Shown here in pieces: positions 45,841-55,700 of a stretch of 64,000 bases of DNA. Source of the DNA: Tenrec ecaudatus. Taxonomy: Eukaryota > Chordata > Mammalia > Afrosoricida > Tenrecidae. The position numbers and the translations under genes were made by a program. A model generated the notes under the pieces. The model saw nothing but the letters and a program-made list of their open reading frames with translations. It made no database searches and had not been told where the DNA came from. How positions within the stretch are numbered: the first letter of the stretch is position 1; each line of letters opens with the position of its first letter. The stretch covers positions 129,012,731 to 129,076,730 of the forward strand of contig NC_134535.1 in the NCBI RefSeq assembly GCF_050624435.1, given 5' to 3'.

Positions 45841-46002
45841 TTCTAGACTTTTCATTAAGTACAGCATTTTCCCTCTGAAATAGATATCATTGATAGTATC
45901 CACAGAGATTCCAGGGATAAAAGACCTTTGAAAACATTTATTTCTGTGTCCTTATTGAGACATGTCTCAGAAAGAAATCTAATTCCCACTACACCAAACC
46001 TA

Positions 46003-46170
46003 ATAGTCTACAGGTGGCATTACTTAAGATAAGGCAGTTCAAACCCACCAGTCACTCCTTGGGCGAAAGATGAGGCTGTCTGTCCATGAACAAAAATTTC
46101 AAGTTTCAGAAACCCTATGTAGGACCTCTGTGAATCAGAAGCGATTTAATGGCAGTGCTGTGGGGTAGGG
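46003..46170 (+). repeat. AfroSINE
   Basis: Body ttcaaacccaccagtcactc then cttgggcgaaagatgaggct, with tail tgtgaatcagaagcgattta. The head is worn. Confidence 0.8.
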
Positions 46171-46267
46171 AGGAGAAAACGACTACGCTCACCTTGGCAA
46201 GTTGCCCAGGTGTGGTTGGAAAAATCCGTGAATTCCCTGATGGGTTGGTGCAATGTTCCAGCTCTGT

Positions 46268-46485
46268 GTGGACTTCGGGGCAAACTCAAACATCGCTGCT
46301 ATGAAGTTGAGTCCAACTCATAGATGCCCCAGAAGACAGAGTAGAACTTCCCGTGTTGTTTCCAAGCAAGCCTGCAAGTCTTCACAGGAGTAGAGCGCTT
46401 CATCTTTCTCCCTTGACGGGGCTGGTGGCTTTAAGCTGCCTTGCCGTTAGCAACTCACCAACTATTCCGCTATGACAAAGACTGC
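46268..46485 (-). repeat. AfroSINE, antisense
   Basis: Reversed tail (gctgctatgaagttgagtcc, aactcatag) near 46297, reversed body (ttcacaggagtagagcgctt) and reversed B-box region near 46430. Close to full length. It lies 100 bp from the sense copy at 46003-46170, so the two form an inverted pair. Confidence 0.8.
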
Positions 46486-48037
46486 TCATTGCTCTGTTCA
46501 AATCTTCTATGTGCATTTTTCTGCCTTCCTTGTTCATTTTTAGAAAGGTATGTTAGAATCTCCCACTTGAATGGAGTTACCAATCTCTCCCCATGATTCT
46601 GGTAATAGTTGCAGAGTGTACTTTGAATTGTTAGGGATGATTCAGCTCGGAAATATATTATATATTTCTCATGAACTATATTCTCTTATTAATTAGCAAA
46701 TGATGGTTCCCCCAATTGTCTTCCTTTGGGTCCCTTTTGACTGATATTAACAGAGCCACCTCAGCTTTCTCTTAGTAATTACCTACTTGGTATATATTTT
46801 TTACCGTTTATTTTTAAGCTTGTTCTGCCACTAAGGTTTCATATTCTTTCCATCACATCATCCTGTTCTTTTCCTGTCCTCCACCAAGACTTCCATCATC
46901 TTGATGCTGTAATGCTTGTGTACCCTCCTGACATCCCAATAGCCAGATGAAAACTAGAAGTCTTTAAGGGGGGAGAGAGGGTGTGCTTACAGAAACAAGT
47001 TACAGCCACCTGGTTTGCATCTGGAGACAGGGGATAGACAGCATGCCTGTGGAGACACTGGCCAGGCGAGGGGGCCATATACATCAGTGTTTGGTGGCCA
47101 AATGAGCCCCAGAAAGATCCTGGTTTAAAGCTGAAGCACACACAGTTCTTCTGCCTCCGGTATTTATAGCTCCATGTAGGTGGGGATGATGCTTCTCAGA
47201 ACAGGAAGAGAAGGTCTTGGGCCCAGAGAAGCAATGTGAACCCCTGGGTGGAGGACGGAATATCTTCTCCCAGAGGATGTTTGAGAGGCTGGCACCCGGG
47301 TCTCTGTCCCTGGCCATGGTCATGGAGATGAAGACAGAGAATCTCAGGCAAAAACCAGCCTGCCTCCCAAGCCCTGCGGAGATCGACCAGTCAAACAGCT
47401 CAGCCATCCTGCCCCCACCCACGGCTCTTCATCCACAGAGCACGCAGGAAAAAGAAAAGCATTCGTTTTGCTTTTTCCAAAACATGCCAGCAAAAGTCGA
47501 GGGTCCGGAGGCTTTAAGCAAATCCCACCTTCCTGCTTCAGAGCCGCAAAGGAAATCAAACCTCTGTCCCCCAGAACAGAAATTGCCTGTGTGGAGGGAT
47601 GAGGATGGGCGACTGTCTCCCTTCTGCAGGAGGCACCAACAGTGGCCTAACTCCAGAGGAAATGCTCTGCTGGTTAGGGATCAAGGGTGACCTGGACTTT
47701 CGTCTCTAGCTATGGCTCTTAGGAGGAAATGATCCTGGGAAATATTCCTAAGGGTGTGGCAGACGCCACAGGGCAGGTCCTGGCCTGTCATTTTACCTCG
47801 TTGGAGCTTCATTTATTTATCTGCAAAATAAGAGATATCTTGCCAAACTTTATTCTAATAGCACTTTTGATTTATTTTTGGGGGGATGGGGGGCGGTGGC
47901 TAGTACGTTCATGTGCCAACTTTCATTGCAATGGCATTTTTCTTGCTACTGACTAAAATGTCCCCTGACTACCTGTCTTAATATCATCTGAGGACTGAGG
48001 GGTTTAATGTGACAGGTGTTATAATTCTTTCTACCAA
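46486..48037. other. Unassigned intergenic DNA
   Basis: The 157-codon plus frame at 47217-47690 is low in domain content and opposed by two minus frames. No splice-supported exon is evident. I leave it uncalled. Confidence 0.4.
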
Positions 48038-48203
48038 AATGAAAAACCAAACCAACTGAGTTGGTTCTGACTCGCAGCAGTCCTATATAGAGTTTCTGAG
48101 GTTTAAATCTTTACAGGAGCAGACAGCCTCATCTTCCTCCCAAGAAACAGTGACTGGTGGGTTTGAACTCATGACCTTGAGGCTAACGGTTCAATGCTTA
48201 CAC
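48038..48203 (-). repeat. AfroSINE, antisense, interrupted by hAT
   Basis: Reversed tail aaccaactgagttggttctg, reversed body tttctgaggtttaaatcttt, then tgggtttgaactcatgacct and ggctaacggttcaatgctta. It stops at the hAT terminus. The expected head (cactgtgccaccagggctcc-like) is not cleanly recovered after 49071. Confidence 0.78.
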
Positions 48204-49071
48204 CAGGGGTGCTCGGTAGGTTGATCACGATGTACTAGTCAGTCGCAAATGTAGTGTGGGTAGATCGCATGGCATTACAAAAAATAGACACAAGCCTATC
48301 ATCAATCCCATCACTCAATTGATATACAGCGCAGTCGATCAGATGTAATCTGAGGTGTCAAACGCATGCGCAAACAACTGCTCTAAGTGCGGAACACTCC
48401 CAAACTAAGTATCGACAATTTTAGACCTTGGTTGTTGTTTTTTTTCTTAAGCGTAAAAAAGGGTATTAAAATGAGTGGGGGAGCTGGACCAAGTAAGAAG
48501 ACAAAAACGTACCACTTTCATATGAAATGGGAGATTTTGATACTACAAGCTGGCATTCAGCTGAAGTCCAGAGCGCATTTACAGTTCTGGAACTTACTCT
48601 CAGAGGGAAAGTACCCAAACATGAGAAAATGTACTACCTCCTTGTCTGCATTACTCTGCTCTGCTTATTTACGTGAGTCAGCCTTTTCCCACATAAAGAC
48701 CATTAAGTCCAAGTACCGGTCTACCATGACTGATGGTCATTTGGAGGTGTGCTTGAGGCTGGCTGTCAGCAGCTACTGTCCAGACTTTGCATCCCTGGCT
48801 CATTCCATTCAGTGCAGGTCATCAGAGTAAACTCGTGTAATGACAAAAAATGTCCATAGTTAATTGTGTTGTGTTGTGCAATATGGATTCATGTGGTTAT
48901 GCAAGGTATATAAACATACAATGTACATAGAAAGAATTCTCAATGCATTAGTGAATAAATGTAATGAATAAATAAAAATAAATGTATGTTTTGCATTTTT
49001 GTAGATGGTAGATCATTTTGACTTGACCGTTTTATAAGCAGCTCACATGCTGACAAAATGTGAGCCCCTTG
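48204..49071 (+). mobile_element. Internally deleted hAT transposon (868 bp)
   Basis: Left end caggggtgctc; right end gtgagccccttg, whose complement is caaggggctcac. These are imperfect terminal inverted repeats of hAT type. Subterminal gatcacgatgtac and gtagatcgc near the left and gtagatcattttga near the right are also inverted partners. The flanking octamers (gcttacac, acgtgcac) agree at 5 of 8 bases. It contains a short open transposase frame. Confidence 0.8.
48471..48830 (+). CDS. Truncated hAT transposase frame, 119 aa
   Basis: The ATG at 48471 opens MSGGAGPSKKTKTYHFHMKW, the N-terminus typical of GTF2IRD2/ZBED5-type hAT transposases. It then passes directly to a C-terminal part containing CSAYLRESAFSHIKTIKSKY and LEVCLRLAVSSYCPD, the hAT dimerisation domain. 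Most of the ~600-residue protein (BED finger, RNase H-like catalytic core) is missing, yet the frame stays open to the TAA at 48828-48830. It cannot transpose by itself; whether it is expressed is unknown. An upstream in-frame ATG at 48387 lies in transposon 5' DNA and is less likely as the start. Confidence 0.6.
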   Translation: MSGGAGPSKKTKTYHFHMKWEILILQAGIQLKSRAHLQFWNLLSEGKYPNMRKCTTSLSALLCSAYLRESAFSHIKTIKSKYRSTMTDGHLEVCLRLAVSSYCPDFASLAHSIQCRSSE

Positions 49072-50002
49072 ACGTGCACAGCAATGCTAGTAGGATTCGT
49101 TACATTTCTTTCTGTCTCGGAACCCTGGTCTAGGGCGCTGTGAATTGGAGTGGACCCCGTGGCCGTGGGTAAGACACATTACATTGAGTGCATTCGTTTG
49201 AAGGTCTTGCAGCCTCCCAGCGTCTCCTTGCATACCATCGGTGACACCATATCAGGTTTGTGAATTTGGGGGATGATAGCTAAGGTGCGTATCCATTCCA
49301 GAGAGCCTGTTTCCACAGAGTAAATCTTGACCCATGTGCCCCCAAAAGGCCAGACAGATGGACCAGGGGAACCTTGAAGCAGTGGGCCACAGGATGGTTC
49401 TCTGCTTTTATTTCTCCTTTTGTCTGTTTCAGGGGGAACAAAGAACTTTGCATGTCAGACACTCTGGAATGCTGAAGGCAGAGTCTAAGAGATCCAAAGA
49501 CCAATAGACGGCAACGGGTCATCTATTTAAATCAAACATAAAATCATAGCCAAGACAGGTGCCTAGAATGTGGAGGGTTCAGTTTGGTTAGAATGTGGGT
49601 TTGGAGGCAACACTGATTCATCACGACCAGATGATGCGCTCCTGCTGGTCCTGTCCCTCGGCATGGCGCCCGTCCAGAACTCTCTTTGATGTTGACATGC
49701 AACGGATTAAGAGTTGAACAGCAGAGATGGCATCTGTCACCTTCAGTGAAGGGCTCTGTGGCCCTTTAGCTGACTGGCCACTTCAGAGCTGGGAACATAT
49801 GTGAGTAGATGGCTTCGGCATATTTATTCCTTGAAAGCAAGCTTTTTGGGTGACAATGATGAATCACTTAGCGAAAAGATCCAGAGAGTTATAATGATAT
49901 GTATAGATTTACGATGCCACAGATCCTTTTTGTTACAATTGTTTGGTTTGGGGCCCTCCTGTAAATGTGTACCTAGTGTGGACTGGTTAAACCTCCGTAA
50001 TG
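49072..50002. other. Unassigned; short SINE-tail-like trace
   Basis: A tail-like gcgctgtgaattggagtgga lies at 49136-49155. I recognise nothing else. Confidence 0.4.
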
Positions 50003-50215
50003 GGGTAACCCCTGGTGACGTAGTGATAACATGCTGAGCTGCAAACTGCAAGGTCAGCAGTTCAAAACCGCCAGCTGCTCAGACGGAGAAAGATGAGGGT
50101 TTCTACCCATAACAAATTAGTCAGGAGAAACTCACAGGGGCTGAGTTTCCTATAGGGTTGCTATGAGTTGGAATGTTCTCGCTCGATGGCAGCGAGTTTG
50201 GACTTCACCTAGACC
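50003..50215 (+). repeat. AfroSINE, full length
   Basis: Head acccctggtgacgtagtgat, B-box-like aaggtcagcagttcaaaacc, body gctgctcagacggagaaaga, tail cctatagggttgctatgagt then tggaatgttctcgctcgatg. One of the best-preserved SINEs here. Confidence 0.9.
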
Positions 50216-50324
50216 TGAGGTGCCTGGGTTAGAACTGGAGTCTGGCTCTGTCTGAATGTGGAACACTCACCTCATGTTCCTGAACATCATGCCTGCATAT
50301 TGTTGCATCATCTTGTCGTGGCAT

Positions 50325-50583
50325 CATCATAGAAAACAGAAAAACCCAAAGCAATCGTTACCAAGTCAATTCCTTGGTCATGGAAACCATGGTGCACTAA
50401 AGTAGAATGATGTTTCGCGGGGTTTTCAGGAGCTTTCTGCTGAATGGGGAGGGAGGATTGGCGGGGGGGGTGTTTCTCCAGGCCTCTCTTGGAAGAGTCT
50501 CTGCTTAGGCTTGAACTTGCCACTTTTTGTTTCTCAGCCGAATACACTGTTTGTACCACCTAGACTAACCACTGTGTTATTCC
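50325..50583 (-). repeat. AfroSINE, antisense, diverged
   Basis: Reversed tail near 50360-50390 (ccaagtcaattccttggtca), reversed body, then cttgaacttgccactttttg and accactgtgttattcccc at the head. It contains an eight-base G run at 50463-50470. Confidence 0.7.
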
Positions 50584-50589
50584 CCCGTG

Positions 50590-50920
50590 GTTGCTGCCTC
50601 TGAGGTGATTCTGACGAGCAGGACCCCTACCTGACAGCGCAGCCCTTTCCGGTAGAGTTTCCTAAGCTACTGGGTGAGCAATGCACTGGGAACCACGAGG
50701 ATGCTGGTCAAACCTGATCGCCACTCTCTGGGAGAAAGCTTTGGCTGCCTGCTCCTGTAAAGATTCATGCCATCAGAAACCCTCGACAGGATCTGTGAGT
50801 GGGGAAGTCTCCATCAGGGTGGGGGGCTCGGTAATCTTTGCCAGAGCAATCTACCACCCCCCCTGAAATGGCTGATGGGTTTGTCCACTTTTCTGTTAGC
50901 GACCCAGTGGCAGATGTCTG
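50590..50920. repeat. AfroSINE mosaic
   Basis: An antisense tail-like piece (ctgaggtgattctgacgagc) is followed by a plus-strand body (ccactctctgggagaaagct, then gctcctgtaaagattcatgc). It looks like two fragments in opposite orientation. Confidence 0.5.
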
Positions 50921-51149
50921 CTTACTGTGTGCATCTGAAACCGAGGCCCATGATCCGAAGGCCTTAATGAAAGGGTACTAGAGTCCTATAGAACCTGGAA
51001 GTCCTGGAATTAATGAAGCGAACGAAAGTGAGAACAAAGGTACCGATTAGTAAGGTAGGCCCCACTCTGGCGTCATCCCAGAGATGTCAGGGCAGAAACT
51101 CATCAGATCAGTCAGGTGGAGCCAGGAGTGGAGTCTTCGTTAAGGAGAG

Positions 51150-51622
51150 CATTATGAATTGAGTTGTACAGACCCCAAAATCTGGATGTTTTTCAAAGCT
51201 ATGTATTTAAATTGTCTTACAAAGCAAACTTATCACCTTCAAAGCACTCTCTAGTACCTTTAATACATTTGTCATATCTGCGATTCCATTCCTGGAAACT
51301 TCTTTCTAACTCATCTGTTTGGCTGACAGCACCTCCATCATTTTTTTTCCTTCACCTCTTTTACCTCCTCAAATCATTATCCTTTCACATCCCTCTGAAT
51401 TCACGGAAACTGAAAGAAGTCCCACAGAGTGAGGTCAGATGTGTGAGGTACATAGAGAAAAAGAGGCATACTGGGTTTTTTGCCCAAAACTGGTTCACTG
51501 AGATCAGGTGCATTGTCATGGTGGCAAAACCAGTGTCCCATCTTCCACAAATCAGGTGTGTGTGTGTGTGTGTGTAACACTGTTATGTAATCTTTTCAGA
51601 GTCTCTCAATAAAAAGCTGGAT
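51150..51622 (-). mobile_element. Mariner transposon 3' part, copy 2
   Basis: Minus-strand DNA aligns with mariner copy 1: ccataacagtgt-like start, cctgatttgtgg, then the HHDN codons (complement at 51512-51523), and tacatagctttgaaaa near the terminus. A (GT)n at 51555-51577 has expanded inside it. Only the C-terminal half of transposase DNA remains, broken by stops. Same family as 31.2 kb. Confidence 0.8.
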
Positions 51623-52077
51623 TAAAAGTCTGACCCAGTGGAATGAACTACAAATGACCTATCTCCCTCACATCAAAAGAACAAATGAGCATTGTTTTGG
51701 GGGTACCCTTTCTATGTCTATATATCAATCTGAAACCGCTATGCCTATGGATGTAGTCTCATTTGGAGAAAGAACTTTCTTTGCCATGTTAATGAGACCG
51801 TGTCAGTGTAGTGTGCATTGCATGCACCTTTCAGACATAGAAAGAACAGAGTCAGCACCTTGACAGAACCACACACGGGAAGATGCAGGCCACATGAAAT
51901 CTCCAAGGACTGAGAAACAGCCTGAAATGACACACAGATGTTCGAGATGACAGGCCCTAGAGCTGATGACATAAATGTGGACGTCTAGCCTCCTAAATTG
52001 TGGGAGGATAAATTTCTGTCCATTGAAGCCCGGCCCTTGTGAAACATCTGTTACAGCAGCACTAAGAAACTAAGACA
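51623..52077 (+). mobile_element. MaLR (MLT1-like) LTR 3' portion
   Basis: It ends gtctagcctcctaaattgtg, ggaggataaatttctgtcca, then gttacagcagcactaagaaa and taagaca, the standard MaLR LTR ending. Upstream, gtctcatttggagaaagaac fits the LTR body. Its 5' start may lie left of the mariner (tatgaattgagttgtacaga at 51151), so mariner may be nested in it. Confidence 0.75.
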
Positions 52078-52285
52078 GAGCCCTGGTAAGGCATTGGGGT
52101 ACCTGTTGACCTATTAAGCACAAGGGTCACTGTTCAAAACCACCAGCCACTCTTTAGGAGAAACACAAGGCTTTCTACTTCCTTACAGATAGACAGTCTC
52201 AGAAACCTACAAGGGCAGTTCTACCCTGTCCTATAGTATCATTGTGGGTTGGAACCAACTCAATGGAGTGAGTGAGAAGAAACTA
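52078..52285 (+). repeat. AfroSINE, abutting the MaLR LTR
   Basis: It starts gagccctggtaaggcattgg directly after the LTR end. Body gccactctttaggagaaaca, tail ctgtcctatagtatcattgt then gggttggaaccaactcaatg. Full length. Confidence 0.87.
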
Positions 52286-54733
52286 ATTAAAAGAGTGACC
52301 ATATATCTTAATGTCCAAACTGGGATACTAAGAGAAATAAAAGAAGGCACCATTGATAACTCTGCCTGGGCAATAGGTACAAACGACAGCTGGCCTGGGC
52401 AAACTATTCAACCCACCAGTGGAAGAAATGGTTAGAGTCATTTTCCCTTCACACCAGGAGCTTCTCTGTGGAGCGTTAGATAGAAATGTTAGAATATTCA
52501 TGTTGGACAGGCCTGGGTGTTCTGGGGAAGTGAGAGGACTGGGCCCCAGAGGTTAGGATGGCCAATACAGAATACCATCCAACTCAAAGACCATAGGAGG
52601 CAACAAGCTTGAGCTGGGTCTCAAAGTCACTTTAACGAGCAACCTATAAAAGAATTCTAAAGACACGGTGAATTGTCCCTTCACAAAGACTCAATTCATA
52701 TACAATCCCAGATTCACAAGCTTTCCCCATGGTGAGGACAGAGTTCCCGCCACAACAGGTGACTCGCAATGCAGGGCTGAGAGTCCAGCTTCAAGGCTCA
52801 GGGGCTGCTCAGCAGAGTTTAAAAGCAACCTCTTGAAGGAGCTCTGGGTTATCGGCTGGAGCCTGTTTCAATCTCTGTCTGTATGGAAATCATAGAGGCC
52901 TTCTTATTAAAACCATTTCCCTAATGCACAGTCCACTCCTCATGAGGACAGGAGACGCAGCTGAAAGTTCCCCAGGCGCTGCGCCCTGAATCTCTCTTAC
53001 AGGGAGATGGGGCCATAGACACGGAGGCTACCAATGAATGGTATGAGGTCAAACGCAAGTTAGGCCACTGCTGAGACTCACCCCTAAAAGTCTTTTAAGA
53101 AAGCCCCCCAGTTCATTCTCTCCTCCCTCTTCTTCCGCCCACAAGCAGGGGGACTTAGAGAGCCATGGAGAACCATGAGATTTAGGGGATGGCAGGACCT
53201 GGATTTCTGAACGAGCACATGAGACAGAGCCTCTCTGCCATCATGCTCTCTTCGTTGACCAACTCACATTGAACTGTGATGCGAGTGAGAATTTAACTGG
53301 ACGCTGTCAATCACTTGGCTCCTGAGGGGCTGGTTGTTGGTGCAGTTTTGCCCTGACCCCCACACAAGGCAAACAACCTTTCCAATCGGCCGGAACCAAA
53401 GCAACAAGGAGCAGGTATTAGTGGCTCAATTCACTTATGGCTCTCCGTGTCAATTAAAGCGATGCGAGGATTTATGCTACTGTTCTAGATTTCCAGTTTC
53501 GCTCTTGCACTCCATGAGCAGACAGGTCAAGGGGCAAGGGGACCTTTCTACCCACAGCCTCTCATAGCACCCAAGAGGTCCAATTCTACCCAGTTCACTG
53601 GATTGGACGGTGCCTCCCGAATGACCGTTTCCCCCAGCTGGAAGAGAATCTCTCTCATCAACCCCTTTCTGGGCGAACTGCAATTCTGCTCCCCGCCACT
53701 CAAACTGTCAACCCCAAGGGGCTTTTTCCAAAACCGAATGACCTGCTTCCCACCTTAAGTGGCTTTCCAACTCTCCCCGTTAGGAACTCCTCCCGCAGGG
53801 GGGCTCTGTAGCCTTCTGTCTGCAGGAACCCCCCTTCCCCTCGGCCTGGCTGCAGGAAGAGTTGGTGCTCCGCTGTTCCTCTCCAGACCTTTGCGGTGCC
53901 CCCAGACCTCATGGCAGAGCTCCAGTGCTGCCCCTGTCTCCTGCCCTAGGCTTGCCCTCTGCCACCTGGTGCACCTGGGGAGCTGGGCACCAGGAGGGAG
54001 CCCAAAGCCTTGGAGCAGGTGTGGAGGGAGCCAGGAAGGCAGCCTCAGAGAGTTCTGTTCCAGTCATTCCCTTGGACATTGCTCTGCTCGTCCAGATGGT
54101 GAGCCGGGTAAACAAGAAGTCCCTGTTCTCCGTCAGCGTGTCAGTGAGCGCCTCGCTCTGTGGCATCTGCTGAGCTTGGGGTGATCTGCGTTTACAGTTT
54201 AGCCCTCCTCGGCGTGCCAGAAATGTGCCCTGTGTAAACACCCAGAGCACTTCCTCCAGAGAGGACATGTGGACAGCAGAGTGGACACCTTTCTCCCGGG
54301 GGCCTGAAGAGAAAGCAGTTGCCCTTCTCCCTTCTGTGCCCCAGCGACCAGAGCCCTTCTCCACGGGAGGAGGCATCCAGCCGACCCAATTCCTGCTTTC
54401 AGCCCATTGTCTGTTCATGTTCCTCAACCTGTCTGGCACTACCAGGTCTGCCTCTGACAAGCCCTGTGACCACAAATATCAGTTTTCTCAAAAGTACGAC
54501 AAAACAGTGGCCCCTATCTCCCACGGTTACTACAAAGACTATTTGAGAAATCACTTGTGAAATAACCTCATACCGTGCCTGACGCATACGAGGGTCTGTC
54601 TGCCCGTGTTCCTTCCTCCTTTCCTGCCCAACTTCACGACCTGGGATTAACTCTTGTTCCATCAAGACATCAATCAGTAAGAGTCCAATGGCTGTGACAG
54701 TCTTGCCTTCTTGTCGAGTTTTCTGTGTGGAAT
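52286..54733. other. Unassigned, low-repeat, GC-richer DNA
   Basis: Several overlapping frames (for example 53759-54184 plus and 53909-54475 minus) run opposite each other, as expected of GC-rich non-coding DNA. None shows a domain. No exon is called. Confidence 0.45.
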
Positions 54734-55326
54734 TGTGGTAGTCACACAATTTCATATTAACTTGATCACTGAGAATGAAGGGGCAGAGCCTAGCCTGTCA
54801 ATCAGGTCACAGGTTGGTGAACTCCTCTTGTGGGCGTGGCCTTCTCATGAGGATTCTGGGACTTCCTCACTTCCTCCCTGGAGGTGGGACCCTCTCTCTG
54901 CTACACCTTCCTGCTGACAAGTCATGAGGAGCTACACTCAGAGAGCTGGCAGGGCATCATGTCAACTGCTGAGATGCTTCCATCACCACTGCATCCACAA
55001 GACTTTCCACCCACTGCTCTGTGATCTTCCTGCATTCGGCATCAGTGCATGTGCTGTGTGAGTCTGAAGAGGAATTTATGGACTGATATCAGACATATGG
55101 GCTAATACTGGACTTATGGACTTGATCTGGACTGGACTGGGATGTTTTCTTTTTTTTTTTTAAACATTTTATTAGGGGCTCATACAACTCTTATCACAAT
55201 CCATACATACACATACATCAATTGGGGGATGTTTTCTTAATATATAATTACTTTGATATAAAGCTCTTTCCTATACATATATGAGTCTCCCTGGGTTTGT
55301 TTCTCTAGTCAACCAGGACTAACACA
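54734..55326 (+). mobile_element. Solo LTR, family TGTGG..CACA, copy 3
   Basis: It starts tgtggtagtcacacaatttc and ends ttctctagtcaaccaggact then aacaca. A perfect 5-bp duplication GGAAT flanks it (54729-54733 and 55327-55331). It hosts a 74-bp L1 tail at 55152-55225. Excluding that insertion and its duplicated 13 bp, it is about 506 bp, close to the other copies. Confidence 0.92.
55152..55225 (-). mobile_element. Very short L1 3' end (74 bp)
   Basis: A T-run is followed by aaacattttattaggggctc and acaactcttatcacaatcc, the extreme L1 3' terminus. The 13-bp duplication GGGATGTTTTCTT flanks it at 55139-55151 and 55226-55238. Confidence 0.95.
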
Positions 55327-55529
55327 GGAATGTTCTCTGCTGGCTCATCCTGAGCACCTCCCTCCTACCTATACATCTCCTAAGCGTCTTACCTGTTCGT
55401 TCCCCAAATTCCTGCTGTTTAGAAGGGCTTTGAGCTGGTTCAAAATGTTTCGGTCATCACTGATGCAGCAAAACTGGGATGGGCCAGAATTTGCAAAATG
55501 TGGGTGCTGAGAGTGAGAATGCCAAACAG

Positions 55530-55700
55530 GAAACCAAAGTCACTGCCATAGGATCAATGCTGACTCACAGAGACCCCTGTGGGTTTCTGAGACTGTAACT
55601 ATTTACGGGAGTAGAAAGTCTTTCTACGGAGGAGCAGCTAGGGGGTTTGGCCTGCCCATCATTTAGATCAAAGCCCACTGATCAACGACTACACAACTAA
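55530..55700 (-). repeat. AfroSINE, antisense
   Basis: Reversed tail (taggatcaatgctgactcac, agagacccctgtgggtttct) and body (ttacgggagtagaaagtctt). The head is eroded. Confidence 0.78.

Noticed and set aside
47217-47690. 157-codon plus-strand frame
   Set aside because: No recognisable domain, opposing frames on the minus strand, and no evidence of splice sites or retrocopy features.
53909-54475. 188-codon minus-strand frame in GC-rich DNA
   Set aside because: Runs opposite 141-, 103- and 111-codon plus frames. Long frames on both strands are expected in GC-rich non-coding DNA; no family resemblance.
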